NCBI RefSeq assembly: GCF_000938305.1
Contig: NZ_JYMT01000021.1
Span: 408,734-472,733 of the forward strand
Reading direction: 5' to 3'
From: Bradyrhizobium sp. LTSP885
GTDB taxonomy: Bacteria; Pseudomonadota; Alphaproteobacteria; Rhizobiales; Xanthobacteraceae
DNA: 64,000 nt
This document shows positions 44,910 through 53,576 of the stretch, one piece after another (position 1 is the stretch's first letter; every line of letters begins with the position of its first letter). Under the pieces are notes generated by a model. The model did no database searches. It saw only the letters and a list, made by a program, of their open reading frames with translations, and had not been told where the DNA came from. The position numbers were made by a program, and so were the translations under genes.

Positions 44910-45482
44910 TCAGTTCTTCACGACGACGGTGGCGCCGACCGAGACGCGATCGTAGAGGTCCTTGACGTCGTCATTGGTCATGCGGAAGCAGCCCGACGAG
45001 ACCGCCTGGCCAATCGTCTCGGGCTCGTTCGAGCCGTGGATGCGATACAGCGTCGAGCCGAGATACATCGCGCGCGCACCGAGCGGGTTCTCGATGCCGC
45101 CGGCCATGTGGCGCGGCAGATCGGGCCGGCGGCGCAGCATATCCGACGGCGGCGTCCACGACGGCCATTCCTTCTTGGCGGTGATGCGGTGGGTTCCGCC
45201 CCAGCGGAAACCGTCGCGGCCGACGCCGATGCCGTAGCGCAGCGCCTGGCCGCCCGGCAGCACCAGATAGAGCCGGCGTTCGGCGGTGTTCACCACGATG
45301 GTGCCGGGGGCATATTCGGTCGCGTAGTTGACCGTGGTGCGTGGGATCGTGCTCGCGCCGCTGCCGAAGAAGTTCGGTCCACCGCCCATGATGTCGCGGG
45401 TGTCGCCAAAACCTTCGGCCTGAACCTGGCCGGCGCCTGCCAGCAAGGTGAGCGCGGTAAACATCAGGGCAATCGGTCGCAT
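44910..45482 (-). CDS. L,D-transpeptidase (YkuD domain)
   Basis: A 190-residue secreted enzyme. Signal peptide MRPIALMFTALTLLAGAGQV with cleavage near VQA. The YkuD domain has VVNTAERRLYLVLPGGQALR at its start and the active site HGSNEPETIGQAVSSGCFRM, with the catalytic Cys in SSGCFRM and the conserved His upstream. It cross-links peptidoglycan (3-3 type) or attaches lipoproteins. Length fits the single-domain type. Confidence 0.95.
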   Translation of the reverse strand: MRPIALMFTALTLLAGAGQVQAEGFGDTRDIMGGGPNFFGSGASTIPRTTVNYATEYAPGTIVVNTAERRLYLVLPGGQALRYGIGVGRDGFRWGGTHRITAKKEWPSWTPPSDMLRRRPDLPRHMAGGIENPLGARAMYLGSTLYRIHGSNEPETIGQAVSSGCFRMTNDDVKDLYDRVSVGATVVVKN

Positions 45483-45706
45483 CGTTATCGTCCTCGGCGA
45501 ACCATCAAGTATCTACCAGAGAGGCCACAATCGCCGGCCTTTCGCAAGCGACGAAGCCGTGACATCAGGCACTTTCAGACAACACGGTTTAAAAGGCAAC
45601 AGACCGTAAGCGATACCAGCATTGCCCGGCTAAACCTTTGACGAAGTGGACGAACAATGGTTGATCTGAGCCCGATCTCAAGAACATCTCTGAAGGGAGC
45701 GAGAGC

Positions 45707-47251
45707 ATGAATGGTGCGGAAAGCCTGGTGCGGACGTTGGTCGCAGGCGGCGTCGATGTCTGCTTCACCAATCCGGGCACCTCGGAGATGCATTTCGTCG
45801 CCGCGCTGGACAAGGTCCCGGGCATGCGTTGCGTGCTCGGCCTGTTCGAGGGCGTGGTGACGGGGGCGGCCGACGGTTATTTCCGCATGAAGGGCACGCC
45901 GGCTTCGACGCTGCTGCATCTCGGGCCCGGCCTCGCCAATGGTCTCGCCAATCTGCACAACGCCAAGAAGGCCAATTCCGGCGTCGTCAACATCGTCGGC
46001 CAGCACGCGACCTATCACATCGAATACAACGCGCCGCTGACCTCCGATATCGAGGGCCTGGCACGGCCGATGTCGGCCTGGGTGCGCACCTCGCCGGATG
46101 CGAAATCGGTCGCCAGGGACGGCGCCGCCGCGATCGCCGCCGCCAGCGGTTCGCCGCCGCAGATTGCGACCTTGATCCTGCCCGCCGACACCGCGTGGAA
46201 CGAGGCCGACGGCGTGGCGCAGGTGCCGGTGGACTCCCAGCGTGAGAGCTATTCTCCGCAGGCCGTCGAGAATACCGCAAAGCTGCTGCGCAGCGGCGAA
46301 CCGACATTGCTGCTGATGACCGGCAGCGCGGTGACCGAGCAGGGGCTGGCGCTGGCGGCGCAGATCGCCGGCAAGACCGGCTGCAAGGTGATGGGTCCGC
46401 TGGCCAGCCCGAGGATGGCGCGCGGACGCGGGCGGTTTTCGATCGACCGGGTGCCTTACGTGATTGAGCTGGCGCAGGCGGCGCTGAAAGGTTTTCGGCA
46501 CATCGTTCTGCTCGAAGCCAACGAGCCCGTGGCGTTCTTCGCCTATCCGAACAAGCCGAGCCTGCTGAAGCCGGAAGGTTGCGATATCCATCGCATGACC
46601 GTGAGCGGGGAGAACTCGGTGGCGGCGCTGGAGGCGCTGGCCTCGGCGCTCGGCGCAAAGCCTTCCGATGTGAAGCCGCAGGCGGCGGTCGAGCTGGTCA
46701 AGCCGACCGGTGCCTTGAACCATGCGTCGATCGCACAGGCGATCGCCGTGGCGATTCCCGACAACGCGATCCTGGTCGACGAATCCATCACGACCGGGCG
46801 CGGCTTCTTTCCGGTGATGGCGGGCGCCGCCCCGCACGACTGGATTCAGAATCTGGGCGGCTCGATCGGCTACTCGACTCCGGTCGCGACCGGCGCGGCG
46901 GTGGCCTGTCCGGACCGCAAGGTGATCTGCATGGTCGGCGACGGCAGTGCGATGTACACGATCCAGTCGTTGTGGACGCAGGCGCGCGAAGGGCTCAACG
47001 TCCTCACCATCGTGTTCGCCAACCGGATCTATCAGATCCTGCGCGGCGAGTTCGATGGCGTCGGCGCCGGCGAGCCGGGCAAGCGCGCGCAGGACATGCT
47101 GAAGATCGATCGCCCGACGCTGGACTTCGTCGCGCTCGCCAAGGGCATGGGCGTGCCGGCCCGCGCAGTGACGACCGCCGACGAGTTCAACAAGGCGCTG
47201 GCGGACGCCATCGCCGAGCCGGGGCCGCGGCTGATCGAAGTGCAGATGTAG
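45707..47251 (+). CDS. ThDP enzyme, acetolactate-synthase large-subunit-like
   Basis: A 514-residue ThDP enzyme. The Pyr domain has VCFTNPGTSEMHFVAALDKV and LFEGVVTGAADGYFRM (cofactor Glu in the latter). The PP domain has VGDGSAMYTIQSLWTQA and FANRIYQILRGEF. This type is usually labelled acetolactate synthase, but no small regulatory subunit or ilv gene is adjacent, so true branched-chain biosynthesis is doubtful. It lies on the plus strand, divergent from the L,D-transpeptidase. Start ATG 45707. Confidence 0.85.
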   Translation: MNGAESLVRTLVAGGVDVCFTNPGTSEMHFVAALDKVPGMRCVLGLFEGVVTGAADGYFRMKGTPASTLLHLGPGLANGLANLHNAKKANSGVVNIVGQHATYHIEYNAPLTSDIEGLARPMSAWVRTSPDAKSVARDGAAAIAAASGSPPQIATLILPADTAWNEADGVAQVPVDSQRESYSPQAVENTAKLLRSGEPTLLLMTGSAVTEQGLALAAQIAGKTGCKVMGPLASPRMARGRGRFSIDRVPYVIELAQAALKGFRHIVLLEANEPVAFFAYPNKPSLLKPEGCDIHRMTVSGENSVAALEALASALGAKPSDVKPQAAVELVKPTGALNHASIAQAIAVAIPDNAILVDESITTGRGFFPVMAGAAPHDWIQNLGGSIGYSTPVATGAAVACPDRKVICMVGDGSAMYTIQSLWTQAREGLNVLTIVFANRIYQILRGEFDGVGAGEPGKRAQDMLKIDRPTLDFVALAKGMGVPARAVTTADEFNKALADAIAEPGPRLIEVQM

Positions 47252-47260
47252 GATTTTCAG

Positions 47261-47333
47261 AGCATGATCCGGAAAGGTGGAAGCCGGTTTTCCCCTGCGA
47301 CAAACGCGAAGCGTTTGCGCTGAGATCATGCTC
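47261..47333. repeat. Intergenic repeat, family E (copy 1)
   Basis: AGCATGATCCGGAAAGGTGG to GAGATCATGCT, with complementary ends AGCATGATC/GATCATGCT and an inner hairpin AAACGCGAAGCGTTT. A related copy is at 59810-59856. Confidence 0.8.
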
Positions 47334-47377
47334 AACTAAAAACGGCCGCGGCGGCGGCGCTGTCAGTCGGAGATGTC

Positions 47378-47914
47378 ATGCAGACCGAACTGAACAAGGT
47401 GATCGCCGCGCTGCAGGAGTTCTACGCGCAGGAGGGTTTCCTGCTGGAACGCGATCTGGGCGAGCGGACACTCACCCACCGTCTCGCGGTCTATGTCGAG
47501 CGGCAGTTTTCGGGCTGGCAGGTCGATTGCAACTACGACCGGCTCGGCGAACGCACGTTGCGGCTGCCGCACGGATCTGTTGTCTCGACCGACGACCATC
47601 TCGGCAAGTCTGTTTATCCCGACATCGTGGTGCACCAGCGCGATATTCCCAACAATCTGCTCGCCATCGAAGTCCGCAAGGACAGCAACCACCAGCCGGT
47701 CGAGCACGATCAACACAAGCTACAGGCGCTGACCGACCCGCATGTCTGGTTCGCCTTCGCCACCGGCGTGCTGGTGACGCTGGGACGCAACAAGGTGAGC
47801 TCATCCGAGGTTTATGTCGGCGGCGGCATCGCGCGACCGGCCTCGCTCTGGTTTGCCGAGCGGCTGCGCGTCAGCGGATTGATGGAGACGCGGGACGATG
47901 GCGCTCAGCATTAA
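47378..47914 (+). CDS. Hypothetical protein with possible PD-(D/E)xK nuclease core
   Basis: A 178-residue protein. Segment YPDIVVHQRD (about residues 85-95) followed after about ten residues by LLAIEVRK (about 103-110) resembles the D-x(n)-ExK core of restriction-endonuclease-like folds, with EVRK in place of a clean ExK. It has no methylase, toxin or transport neighbour. The rest is alpha/beta with no other known motif. This is a weak structural guess; start ATG 47378. Confidence 0.65.
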   Translation: MQTELNKVIAALQEFYAQEGFLLERDLGERTLTHRLAVYVERQFSGWQVDCNYDRLGERTLRLPHGSVVSTDDHLGKSVYPDIVVHQRDIPNNLLAIEVRKDSNHQPVEHDQHKLQALTDPHVWFAFATGVLVTLGRNKVSSSEVYVGGGIARPASLWFAERLRVSGLMETRDDGAQH

Positions 47915-48159
47915 GGATAATGCGCGCGTCTGCCGTGATAGCCCGTTTGGATCATGCGCCGCCGTCGCCTCCGCGCCACAACTGAAGGCGCGGCAGGGGG
48001 AGCAATTAAAGGGGCTGGTGGTCATTTTTCAGAACGATCGAATAGCGGTGAGATCACCGGTTCCGCTTCTCTTTCGCTCCCCCTTCCGCACTTCAATGCA
48101 AGAGCCTGTTTTTCAACGGCCCGGCGCTCGCCGGCGACGTCGCGGGCCAGAACCGAAAG

Positions 48160-48180
48160 AGGCCGCCCAGCGGGCGGCCT
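48160..48180 (-). terminator. Likely terminator of the small Ala/Lys-rich gene
   Basis: AGGCCGCCC (48160-48168) and GGGCGGCCT (48172-48180) form a perfect 9-bp stem around AGC. On the minus strand it is followed by CTTTC, a weak U-tract, 34 nt after the stop codon. Confidence 0.65.
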
Positions 48181-48214
48181 GTCGCGTGATCGTCGAACGT
48201 TCGACGGCTCTTCT

Positions 48215-48415
48215 TTATTGCTTGGTCGCCTCGTCGCCGGATTTCGTGCTCGACTTCTTGGCCGCTTTCTTCGCCTTCTTCGGCGCCATCTTGGTCGTAT
48301 CGCTCTTGGCTGCCGTGTCACTGCTTGGTGCAGCGGGTGCTGCGGCCTTGTCCTGCGCGAATGCGCTGGACGACACAAAGGCGAGGGCAGTGACGGCGAG
48401 GATCAGTGTTCGCAT
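48215..48415 (-). CDS. Small secreted Ala/Lys-rich protein
   Basis: A 66-residue protein: signal peptide (MRTLILAVTALAFVSSSAFA, cut near AFA at 20), then a short Ala/Pro/Ser linker and a basic tail (KMAPKKAKKAAKKSSTKS). Similar small basic secreted proteins are widespread in Bradyrhizobium; their role is unclear. The tail may bind nucleic acid or envelope polyanions. Confidence 0.75.
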   Translation of the reverse strand: MRTLILAVTALAFVSSSAFAQDKAAAPAAPSSDTAAKSDTTKMAPKKAKKAAKKSSTKSGDEATKQ

Positions 48416-48584
48416 CGGATGGTTCTCCCATTTTCTTTCCGGCGCGCCTCAACGGGACAGAATGTCGCAGGTTCCGCTTTCACTGATCAGGTGTCCGTGA
48501 TCAGCGGGTCGTCGTCAGAACGCGTGGAACCGGGAACTTCGATCGGCGTTGTGCAGATGGGCAGGATTTCCGAGGAGACGCGCC

Positions 48585-48725
48585 ATGCGCTGGCGATCGA
48601 TGACGGAAACGACCGACGCGATGCTCGACACCGCTCCCGACGACGCCTTCTACGCCGCCGGATGGACCATCAGCGGGGTGGCGACACTCGCCACCATCGT
48701 TGCGGTCTGGATGTTCGGGATCTGA
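48585..48725 (+). CDS. 46-residue single-pass membrane protein
   Basis: MRWRSMTETTDAMLDTAPDD is followed by one hydrophobic helix, WTISGVATLATIVAVWMFGI. The ATG at 48585 has GAGGAG 7 nt upstream, an excellent ribosome site, and the stop is at 48723-48725. It is shorter than usual gene-calling cut-offs. Function unknown. Confidence 0.65.
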   Translation: MRWRSMTETTDAMLDTAPDDAFYAAGWTISGVATLATIVAVWMFGI

Positions 48726-48787
48726 GGCAACTCGCCTCTGGAGCGTCCCCGTGCCCTTGGCGGCGGGTCGGCTTCCCGTCGGCGGGT

Positions 48788-49159
48788 TCACTTCCGCAGA
48801 ATAATGATCGCTTCGCGATAGAGCTGCGAGAAAGAGATCACGAGCGCGCTCGACAGCAGGAAGGTCGAGATGCTGTCGTAATCGGCTGCGGTCGGCCAGG
48901 AGAATTCAAAGTAGGGCGGCATGAATGCCCAGATCACGATCGGGATCGTGATGATGGTGGCGAAAGCCCCGGCAGGCGCGCCGCCGAGCAGGCCCGCAAT
49001 CAGGATCGCGGGCACGAAGCCTGCGAAATAAAGCTGCATGCCGAAGGTCGCAAACACCTCCTGCATCGCGGTGGTCAATATCACTATCAGCAGCGCCGCA
49101 ACGAACGTGGACAACGACCACGGCTGCAACCTCAAAATGTAGTCATTGCTCTTGCGCAT
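48788..49159 (-). CDS. Orphan DUF4118-like sensor membrane domain
   Basis: A 123-residue protein with about four helices: LSTFVAALLIVILTTAMQEV, YFAGFVPAILIAGLLGGAPA and AFATIITIPIVIWAFMPPYF, then a short final helix. GLLGGAPAGAFATI and WAFMPPYFEF resemble the KdpD/DUF4118 membrane anchor of sensor histidine kinases. The kinase part is missing; the frame stops cleanly after LREAIIILRK-like ends (YREAIIILRK). It may be a truncated kinase remnant or a stand-alone membrane protein. Confidence 0.75.
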   Translation of the reverse strand: MRKSNDYILRLQPWSLSTFVAALLIVILTTAMQEVFATFGMQLYFAGFVPAILIAGLLGGAPAGAFATIITIPIVIWAFMPPYFEFSWPTAADYDSISTFLLSSALVISFSQLYREAIIILRK

Positions 49160-49348
49160 TCAGTTCCCCCGGCCCCCCGAGTTCCTGGAAGGTAGCCGAG
49201 GAGGACCTCAAATAAAAGACCGTAGGACTCCGCGGGTGGGCGCGGATCCAACACGGTCACCGCGCTGCAAAAACGGGCGTCGACGGTCAACTCTCCGCCT
49301 TCATTGTCGGCTTATTGCAATGCGGCAGGGTGAGTGTGGGACAAAACA

Positions 49349-49738
49349 ATGCTGGGACTTCTGATCATTGTCATCGTCTTCGGTATCGGGGTCGGTACGG
49401 GATATGGCTGGCGCGAGATGATCTCGCGCCGCCGGCGCAGGATCGCGCGCGGCGATCTTCCGCCAGCCCCGTCGCAACCGCGTGAGCCCGCGCCATTGGT
49501 TGCCGGTGCGGAGCGCACTGACGCCATCAATCTCGAGCGCCTTCTCGTCGCCGCGAATGACGACTTGTCCGGCCGACGCCGGCAGCAGCCGCACGGCAGG
49601 CAGCAGGCCGATCAGAAAGCCAAGCCCGATGAATTCGACGGCGCCGTCCGCGGCCTGCTCGGCGAACTCAACCGGCGCCCATCCGCGCCGTCAGTGACAC
49701 AGCATCATCACCTCTCCCGTGTGAACCACAATCCGTAG
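49349..49738 (+). CDS. Small membrane-anchored hydrophilic protein
   Basis: About 129 residues: an N-terminal transmembrane helix (LGLLIIVIVFGIGVGTGYGW), then a basic stretch (REMISRRRRRIARGD) and a polar tail rich in Pro, Gln and Asn. N-out-like topology is possible. ATG 49349 is chosen; a GTG at 49334 is an alternative. Function unknown, moderate coding evidence. Confidence 0.55.
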   Translation: MLGLLIIVIVFGIGVGTGYGWREMISRRRRRIARGDLPPAPSQPREPAPLVAGAERTDAINLERLLVAANDDLSGRRRQQPHGRQQADQKAKPDEFDGAVRGLLGELNRRPSAPSVTQHHHLSRVNHNP

Positions 49739-49889
49739 GCCTGGCTCACCTCATCAAGCGATAGTGTCGTCGGAAAAGTCATGTTATCTCAGGTATTTGC
49801 GGCCAAATTGGCTCGTAGGTGCCTTGGCTGACCTTGCTACATTACGACCTTCTCCTTGGAACGAGCGCAGGCAGTGGAAGTGACCCGAC

Positions 49890-51458
49890 GTGATTGAACA
49901 GGAATACGACACGATCATCATCGGCGGAGGTTCCGCCGGAGCGACGCTGGCGGCGCGATTGAGCGAAGACCCGGCGCATCGCGTGCTGCTGCTCGAGGCC
50001 GGGCAAGATCTGCGCACCGCGACGACGCCGGAACACATCCGCATCCCGAACCCGATGCGCGCCATCGGTGATGACGACTTCCGTTGGCCGAAGCTGCTGG
50101 CGCGACGCACCGAGCGGCAGCAGCCGCTGCTGCTCTGGCGCGGCCGCGCCATGGGCGGCAGCTCGACAATCAACGGCCAGATCGCGATCCGCGCCGTGCC
50201 CGACGACATCGACCGCTGGGTGGAAGCGGGCTGCACGGGATGGTCGTGGGACGAGCTTTTGCCCTATTTCTGCAAGCTCGAGACCGACAAGAATTTCTCC
50301 GACGCGCTTTATCACGGCGATCGCGGTCCGATCCCGGTGTATCGCGCGCCGATCCCGGATTGGGGCGATGTCGACCGTGCCTTGCGCGCGTCCGCGCTCG
50401 CCCTCGGTTATGGCTGGTGTGAGGATCACAACGCGCCGACCGGCACCGGCGTCTCGCCCTACGCCATCAACAGCGAGGCCGGACTGCGGATCTCCACCAA
50501 TGACGGCTATCTGGAGCCGGCGCGCGGCCGCGCCAACCTTCACATCGTCGGTCATGCCCTGGTCGACACCATCGCCTTCGAGGGCAACCGGCTGCACGCC
50601 AGCGGCGTCCGGGTCCGCGTCAAAGGCCAATCCTATACGCCCCGCGCGACGCAGGAGGTGATCCTCTGCGCCGGCGCCATCCATTCGCCGGCCATCCTGC
50701 AACGCTCCGGCATCGGGCCCACAGGCCTGCTGGAGGGGCTCGGTATCCCGGTTCGCGCGGACTTGCCGGTGGGCGAGAACCTGCTCGATCATCCGATCGT
50801 GAGCGCACTGCTGCATTTGCGCGACGGCAGCCAGGTGAGCACGCTGATGCACCGGCACACCAATTGCTGCCTGCGCTACTCGTCCGGCCTCGCGGGCGCC
50901 GGCGACAACGACATGATCATGATCGCCGGCAATCTCGCCCGCTCGCCGCAATCGATGTCTGATGTCACGCTGGGGCGCATCGCGGTCTCGGTCTATCAGG
51001 CCTTCAGCCAAGGCCACGTCCGCATCACCACCGTCAACCCCGAGGTCGATCCTGATGTCGAGGAGCGTATGCTGTCTGATCCCAGCGATCTGGTACGCCT
51101 GCGCGACGGCGTCCGCCGCGTCCGCGATATCTGCCTGCAGCCTGCCGTGACCGATATCGCTCACCGCGTCGATTACGGCGCCAGCGGCCGCTCGATGGAC
51201 GAGCCGTTCAGCGATGCGGAGCTGGATGACTGGCTGTTTGCCGAGTGCAGCGACGCGCAGCACGCGAGCGGGACCTGCCGCATGGGCGCGCCGGACGACG
51301 CGCGCTCGGTCGTCGATCCTGAATGCCGGGTGATCGGATGCACGGGGCTGCGCGTGATCGACGCCTCGATCATGCCGGAGGTCCCGCGCGCCAACACCCA
51401 TTTGACCACGGTCGCCATCGCCGAGCGCATGGCGGATCGGTTGAAGGGCGCGAGGTAA
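49890..51458 (+). CDS. GMC-family FAD oxidoreductase
   Basis: A 522-residue glucose-methanol-choline oxidoreductase. The FAD-binding motif is IIIGGGSAGATLAARLSEDP (residues about 9-28), followed by GRAMGGSSTINGQIAIRAVP, LCAGAIHSPAILQRSGIG and the C-terminal ANTHLTTVAIAERMADRL. The GMC active-site His lies in DAQHASGTCRMG. The start codon is GTG 49890. It ends 9 nt from the convergent ABC transporter operon. The substrate could be an alcohol such as choline or another polyol; not decidable. Confidence 0.9.
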   Translation: MIEQEYDTIIIGGGSAGATLAARLSEDPAHRVLLLEAGQDLRTATTPEHIRIPNPMRAIGDDDFRWPKLLARRTERQQPLLLWRGRAMGGSSTINGQIAIRAVPDDIDRWVEAGCTGWSWDELLPYFCKLETDKNFSDALYHGDRGPIPVYRAPIPDWGDVDRALRASALALGYGWCEDHNAPTGTGVSPYAINSEAGLRISTNDGYLEPARGRANLHIVGHALVDTIAFEGNRLHASGVRVRVKGQSYTPRATQEVILCAGAIHSPAILQRSGIGPTGLLEGLGIPVRADLPVGENLLDHPIVSALLHLRDGSQVSTLMHRHTNCCLRYSSGLAGAGDNDMIMIAGNLARSPQSMSDVTLGRIAVSVYQAFSQGHVRITTVNPEVDPDVEERMLSDPSDLVRLRDGVRRVRDICLQPAVTDIAHRVDYGASGRSMDEPFSDAELDDWLFAECSDAQHASGTCRMGAPDDARSVVDPECRVIGCTGLRVIDASIMPEVPRANTHLTTVAIAERMADRLKGAR

Positions 51459-51467
51459 GGACGCCGA

Positions 51468-52298
51468 TCAGGCGCTGTTGCCCTTCAGCCGTTCGTTACG
51501 CCGGCGCAAGCCTTCCAGGGTGGCGAGCAGGATGACTGACACCGTGGTCAGGATCACCGCCGCCGCCGTGATGGTCGGGCTGATGTTCTCGCGCATGCCG
51601 CTGAACATTTCGCGGGGCAGGGTGCGCTGCTCCGGTCCGGCCATGAACAGCACGATGATCACCTCATCGAAGCTGGTCGCAAAGGCGAACAGCGCGCCCG
51701 ACGCCAGGCCAGGCAGGATCAGCGGCAGGATCACCCGGCGGAAGGCGTAGAGCGGCGAGGCGCCGAGCGAGGCTGCGGCGCGCGCCAGGTTCATGTCGAA
51801 GCTTTGCAGCGTCGCGCTGACCGGGATCACCACAAAGGGCGTCGCCAGCGCGGTGTGGGCCAGGATCAGACCCAAATAGCTGCCGGTCAACCCGATCGGG
51901 GCGAAGAAGAAGTACAAGCCGACCGCGGTGATGACACCAGGCACGACCACCGGCGACAGCACGACCGCGAGCACCAGCGGCTTGAACTTGCTCTTCCACT
52001 GCGCCAGGCCCAGCGCGGCCAGCGTGCCGAGCACCATGGAGAGCACGGTCGCGGCGACGCCGATGATCATGCTGTTCTTCAGCGACATCATCCAGCGCGG
52101 GGAGCCGATGAAGTCCTCGTACCAGCGTAACGAGAGGCCCGGCAGCGGATAGGTCAGGTAGGAGCCGGAGCTGAAGGACAACGGCATGATCGCCAGGATT
52201 GGCGCCATCAGGAAGAAGAACACCAGCGTGGAGGCAACGATCGTCGTGGTCCATGCGATGCGCTGGCTGGGCGTGCGGAGGGAAGGGGCGCCGTTCAA
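51468..52298 (-). CDS. ABC transporter permease, PotC-like
   Basis: A 276-residue inner-membrane permease of the spermidine/putrescine family. The EAA-type loop reads ARAAASLGASPLYAFRRVIL, then PLILPGLASGALFAFATSFD. About six helices. The start must be TTG 52298, which overlaps the stop of the first permease (TTGA), so translation is coupled; no ATG gives a full first helix. It is the last gene of a minus-strand operon (ATPase, binding protein, permease, permease). Confidence 0.88.
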   Translation of the reverse strand: MNGAPSLRTPSQRIAWTTTIVASTLVFFFLMAPILAIMPLSFSSGSYLTYPLPGLSLRWYEDFIGSPRWMMSLKNSMIIGVAATVLSMVLGTLAALGLAQWKSKFKPLVLAVVLSPVVVPGVITAVGLYFFFAPIGLTGSYLGLILAHTALATPFVVIPVSATLQSFDMNLARAAASLGASPLYAFRRVILPLILPGLASGALFAFATSFDEVIIVLFMAGPEQRTLPREMFSGMRENISPTITAAAVILTTVSVILLATLEGLRRRNERLKGNSA

Positions 52299-53557
52299 TT
52301 CTTCATGCCTCCCGTGACTTGCTGGCCGGAGACCAGTTTTCCGTAGACGGCGGCCAGCAGCAGGGTGGCGAACAGCAGCACCGCACCCAGCGCCGAGGCC
52401 AAGCCCCAATTGACCGTTTCGGTTGTGTAGAGGGCGATGAAGTAGCTGATCATTTGATCGGGGGCGCCGCCGACCAGCGCCGGCGTGATGTAGTAGCCGA
52501 GCGCCAGGATGAAGACGAGCAAGCATCCCGCCCCGATGCCCGGCAGCGTCTGCGGCAGGTAGATCCGCAGGAAGGCGGTGACGGGCGACGCACCGAGCGA
52601 CGCGGCGGCACGCATGTAAGCCGGCGAGATCGCCTTCATGCTGCTGTACAGCGGCAGGATCATGAAGGGCAGCAGAACGTGGGTCATCGCCACAACCACG
52701 CCGAAACGGTTGTAGATCAGGCGCAACGGCTCGTCGATGATGCCGAGCCAGCGCAAGCTGTCGTTCACGACCCCCTCTTTCTGCAACAGCACGATCCAGG
52801 CGCAGGTCCGGACCAACAGCGACGTCCAGAACGGCAGCAAGACGAAGATCATCAGCAGGTTCGACCGGCCGGGCGGCAGTGCCGCGAGCAGGTAGGCGAC
52901 CGGGAAGCCCAGGATCAGGCAGAGCACGGTCACACCGAAGCTGATGGTGAAGGTGCGGGCGAACAGGTCGCGGTAGATCGCCTGATCCGGCGGGGCCGCG
53001 ACGATCGCGCCGTCCACGTTCCTGGTCAAATCGAGCGCCGCCAGCAGGTAGAAGCTGGTTATCGGGCCACTGGCGCCCTTGATCGCCGTCCAGGTGGCGC
53101 GTTCGCCCCACGCCGGATTGATCTTGCCCAGCGTCTCCTTGGCCGTGCCCGGCTCCGGCGCGGCCTTCAGGTTGCGCGCGGTGCTGGCCAGGATGGTGCG
53201 GAAGCCATTCAGCGCGTAGTTCAGCCGCTTGGATGCGATGGCGATGGTGCCGGCGGCACGCGCGGCCTGGATGTCATCAGCCAGCGCCGCGTAGGCCTTT
53301 TCGTCCGGCACGTCCTTGCCGTCCCAGTCGGCCAGCGCCGCCACGGTGTGGGGCAGGACCTTGCCCACCTCCCAGTCGTCGACCGAGCGCCAGAGCATGC
53401 CGGCGATCGGACCCAGGAAGGTGAACAGCAGGAACAGAAGCAGCGGCAGGATCAGCGCCAACGCCTTGAACTGGCGCGCCCGCTCCGCCCGTCTCAGGCG
53501 CCGCTTGAGCGGCACCCCGGTCGGCGCATCGGTGCCAGTCAGGAACGCTTCCGCCAT
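52295..53557 (-). CDS. ABC transporter permease, PotB-like, with extended N-terminal domain
   Basis: A 420-residue permease. The first helix is FKALALILPLLLFLLFTFLG, and then an insert of about 120 residues (DWEVGKVLPHTVAALADWDG onward) sits between it and the usual core. The core has the EAA loop RAAASLGASPVTAFLRIYLP. The insert is predicted periplasmic and is unusual for a family of about 280-310 residues. It lies 19 nt after the binding-protein gene stop. Confidence 0.88.
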   Translation of the reverse strand: MAEAFLTGTDAPTGVPLKRRLRRAERARQFKALALILPLLLFLLFTFLGPIAGMLWRSVDDWEVGKVLPHTVAALADWDGKDVPDEKAYAALADDIQAARAAGTIAIASKRLNYALNGFRTILASTARNLKAAPEPGTAKETLGKINPAWGERATWTAIKGASGPITSFYLLAALDLTRNVDGAIVAAPPDQAIYRDLFARTFTISFGVTVLCLILGFPVAYLLAALPPGRSNLLMIFVLLPFWTSLLVRTCAWIVLLQKEGVVNDSLRWLGIIDEPLRLIYNRFGVVVAMTHVLLPFMILPLYSSMKAISPAYMRAAASLGASPVTAFLRIYLPQTLPGIGAGCLLVFILALGYYITPALVGGAPDQMISYFIALYTTETVNWGLASALGAVLLFATLLLAAVYGKLVSGQQVTGGMKN

Positions 53558-53576
53558 CGGTTGAGCCCTGCGCGCG

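Noticed and set aside
44025..45641. 538-residue plus-strand ORF across DUF2927 and the L,D-transpeptidase
   Set aside because: It spans two genes and their gap; its composition is typical of a shadow and no family is visible.
45575..47335. 586-residue ORF antisense to the acetolactate-synthase-like gene
   Set aside because: Shadow frame; the plus strand has a complete ThDP enzyme with all motifs.
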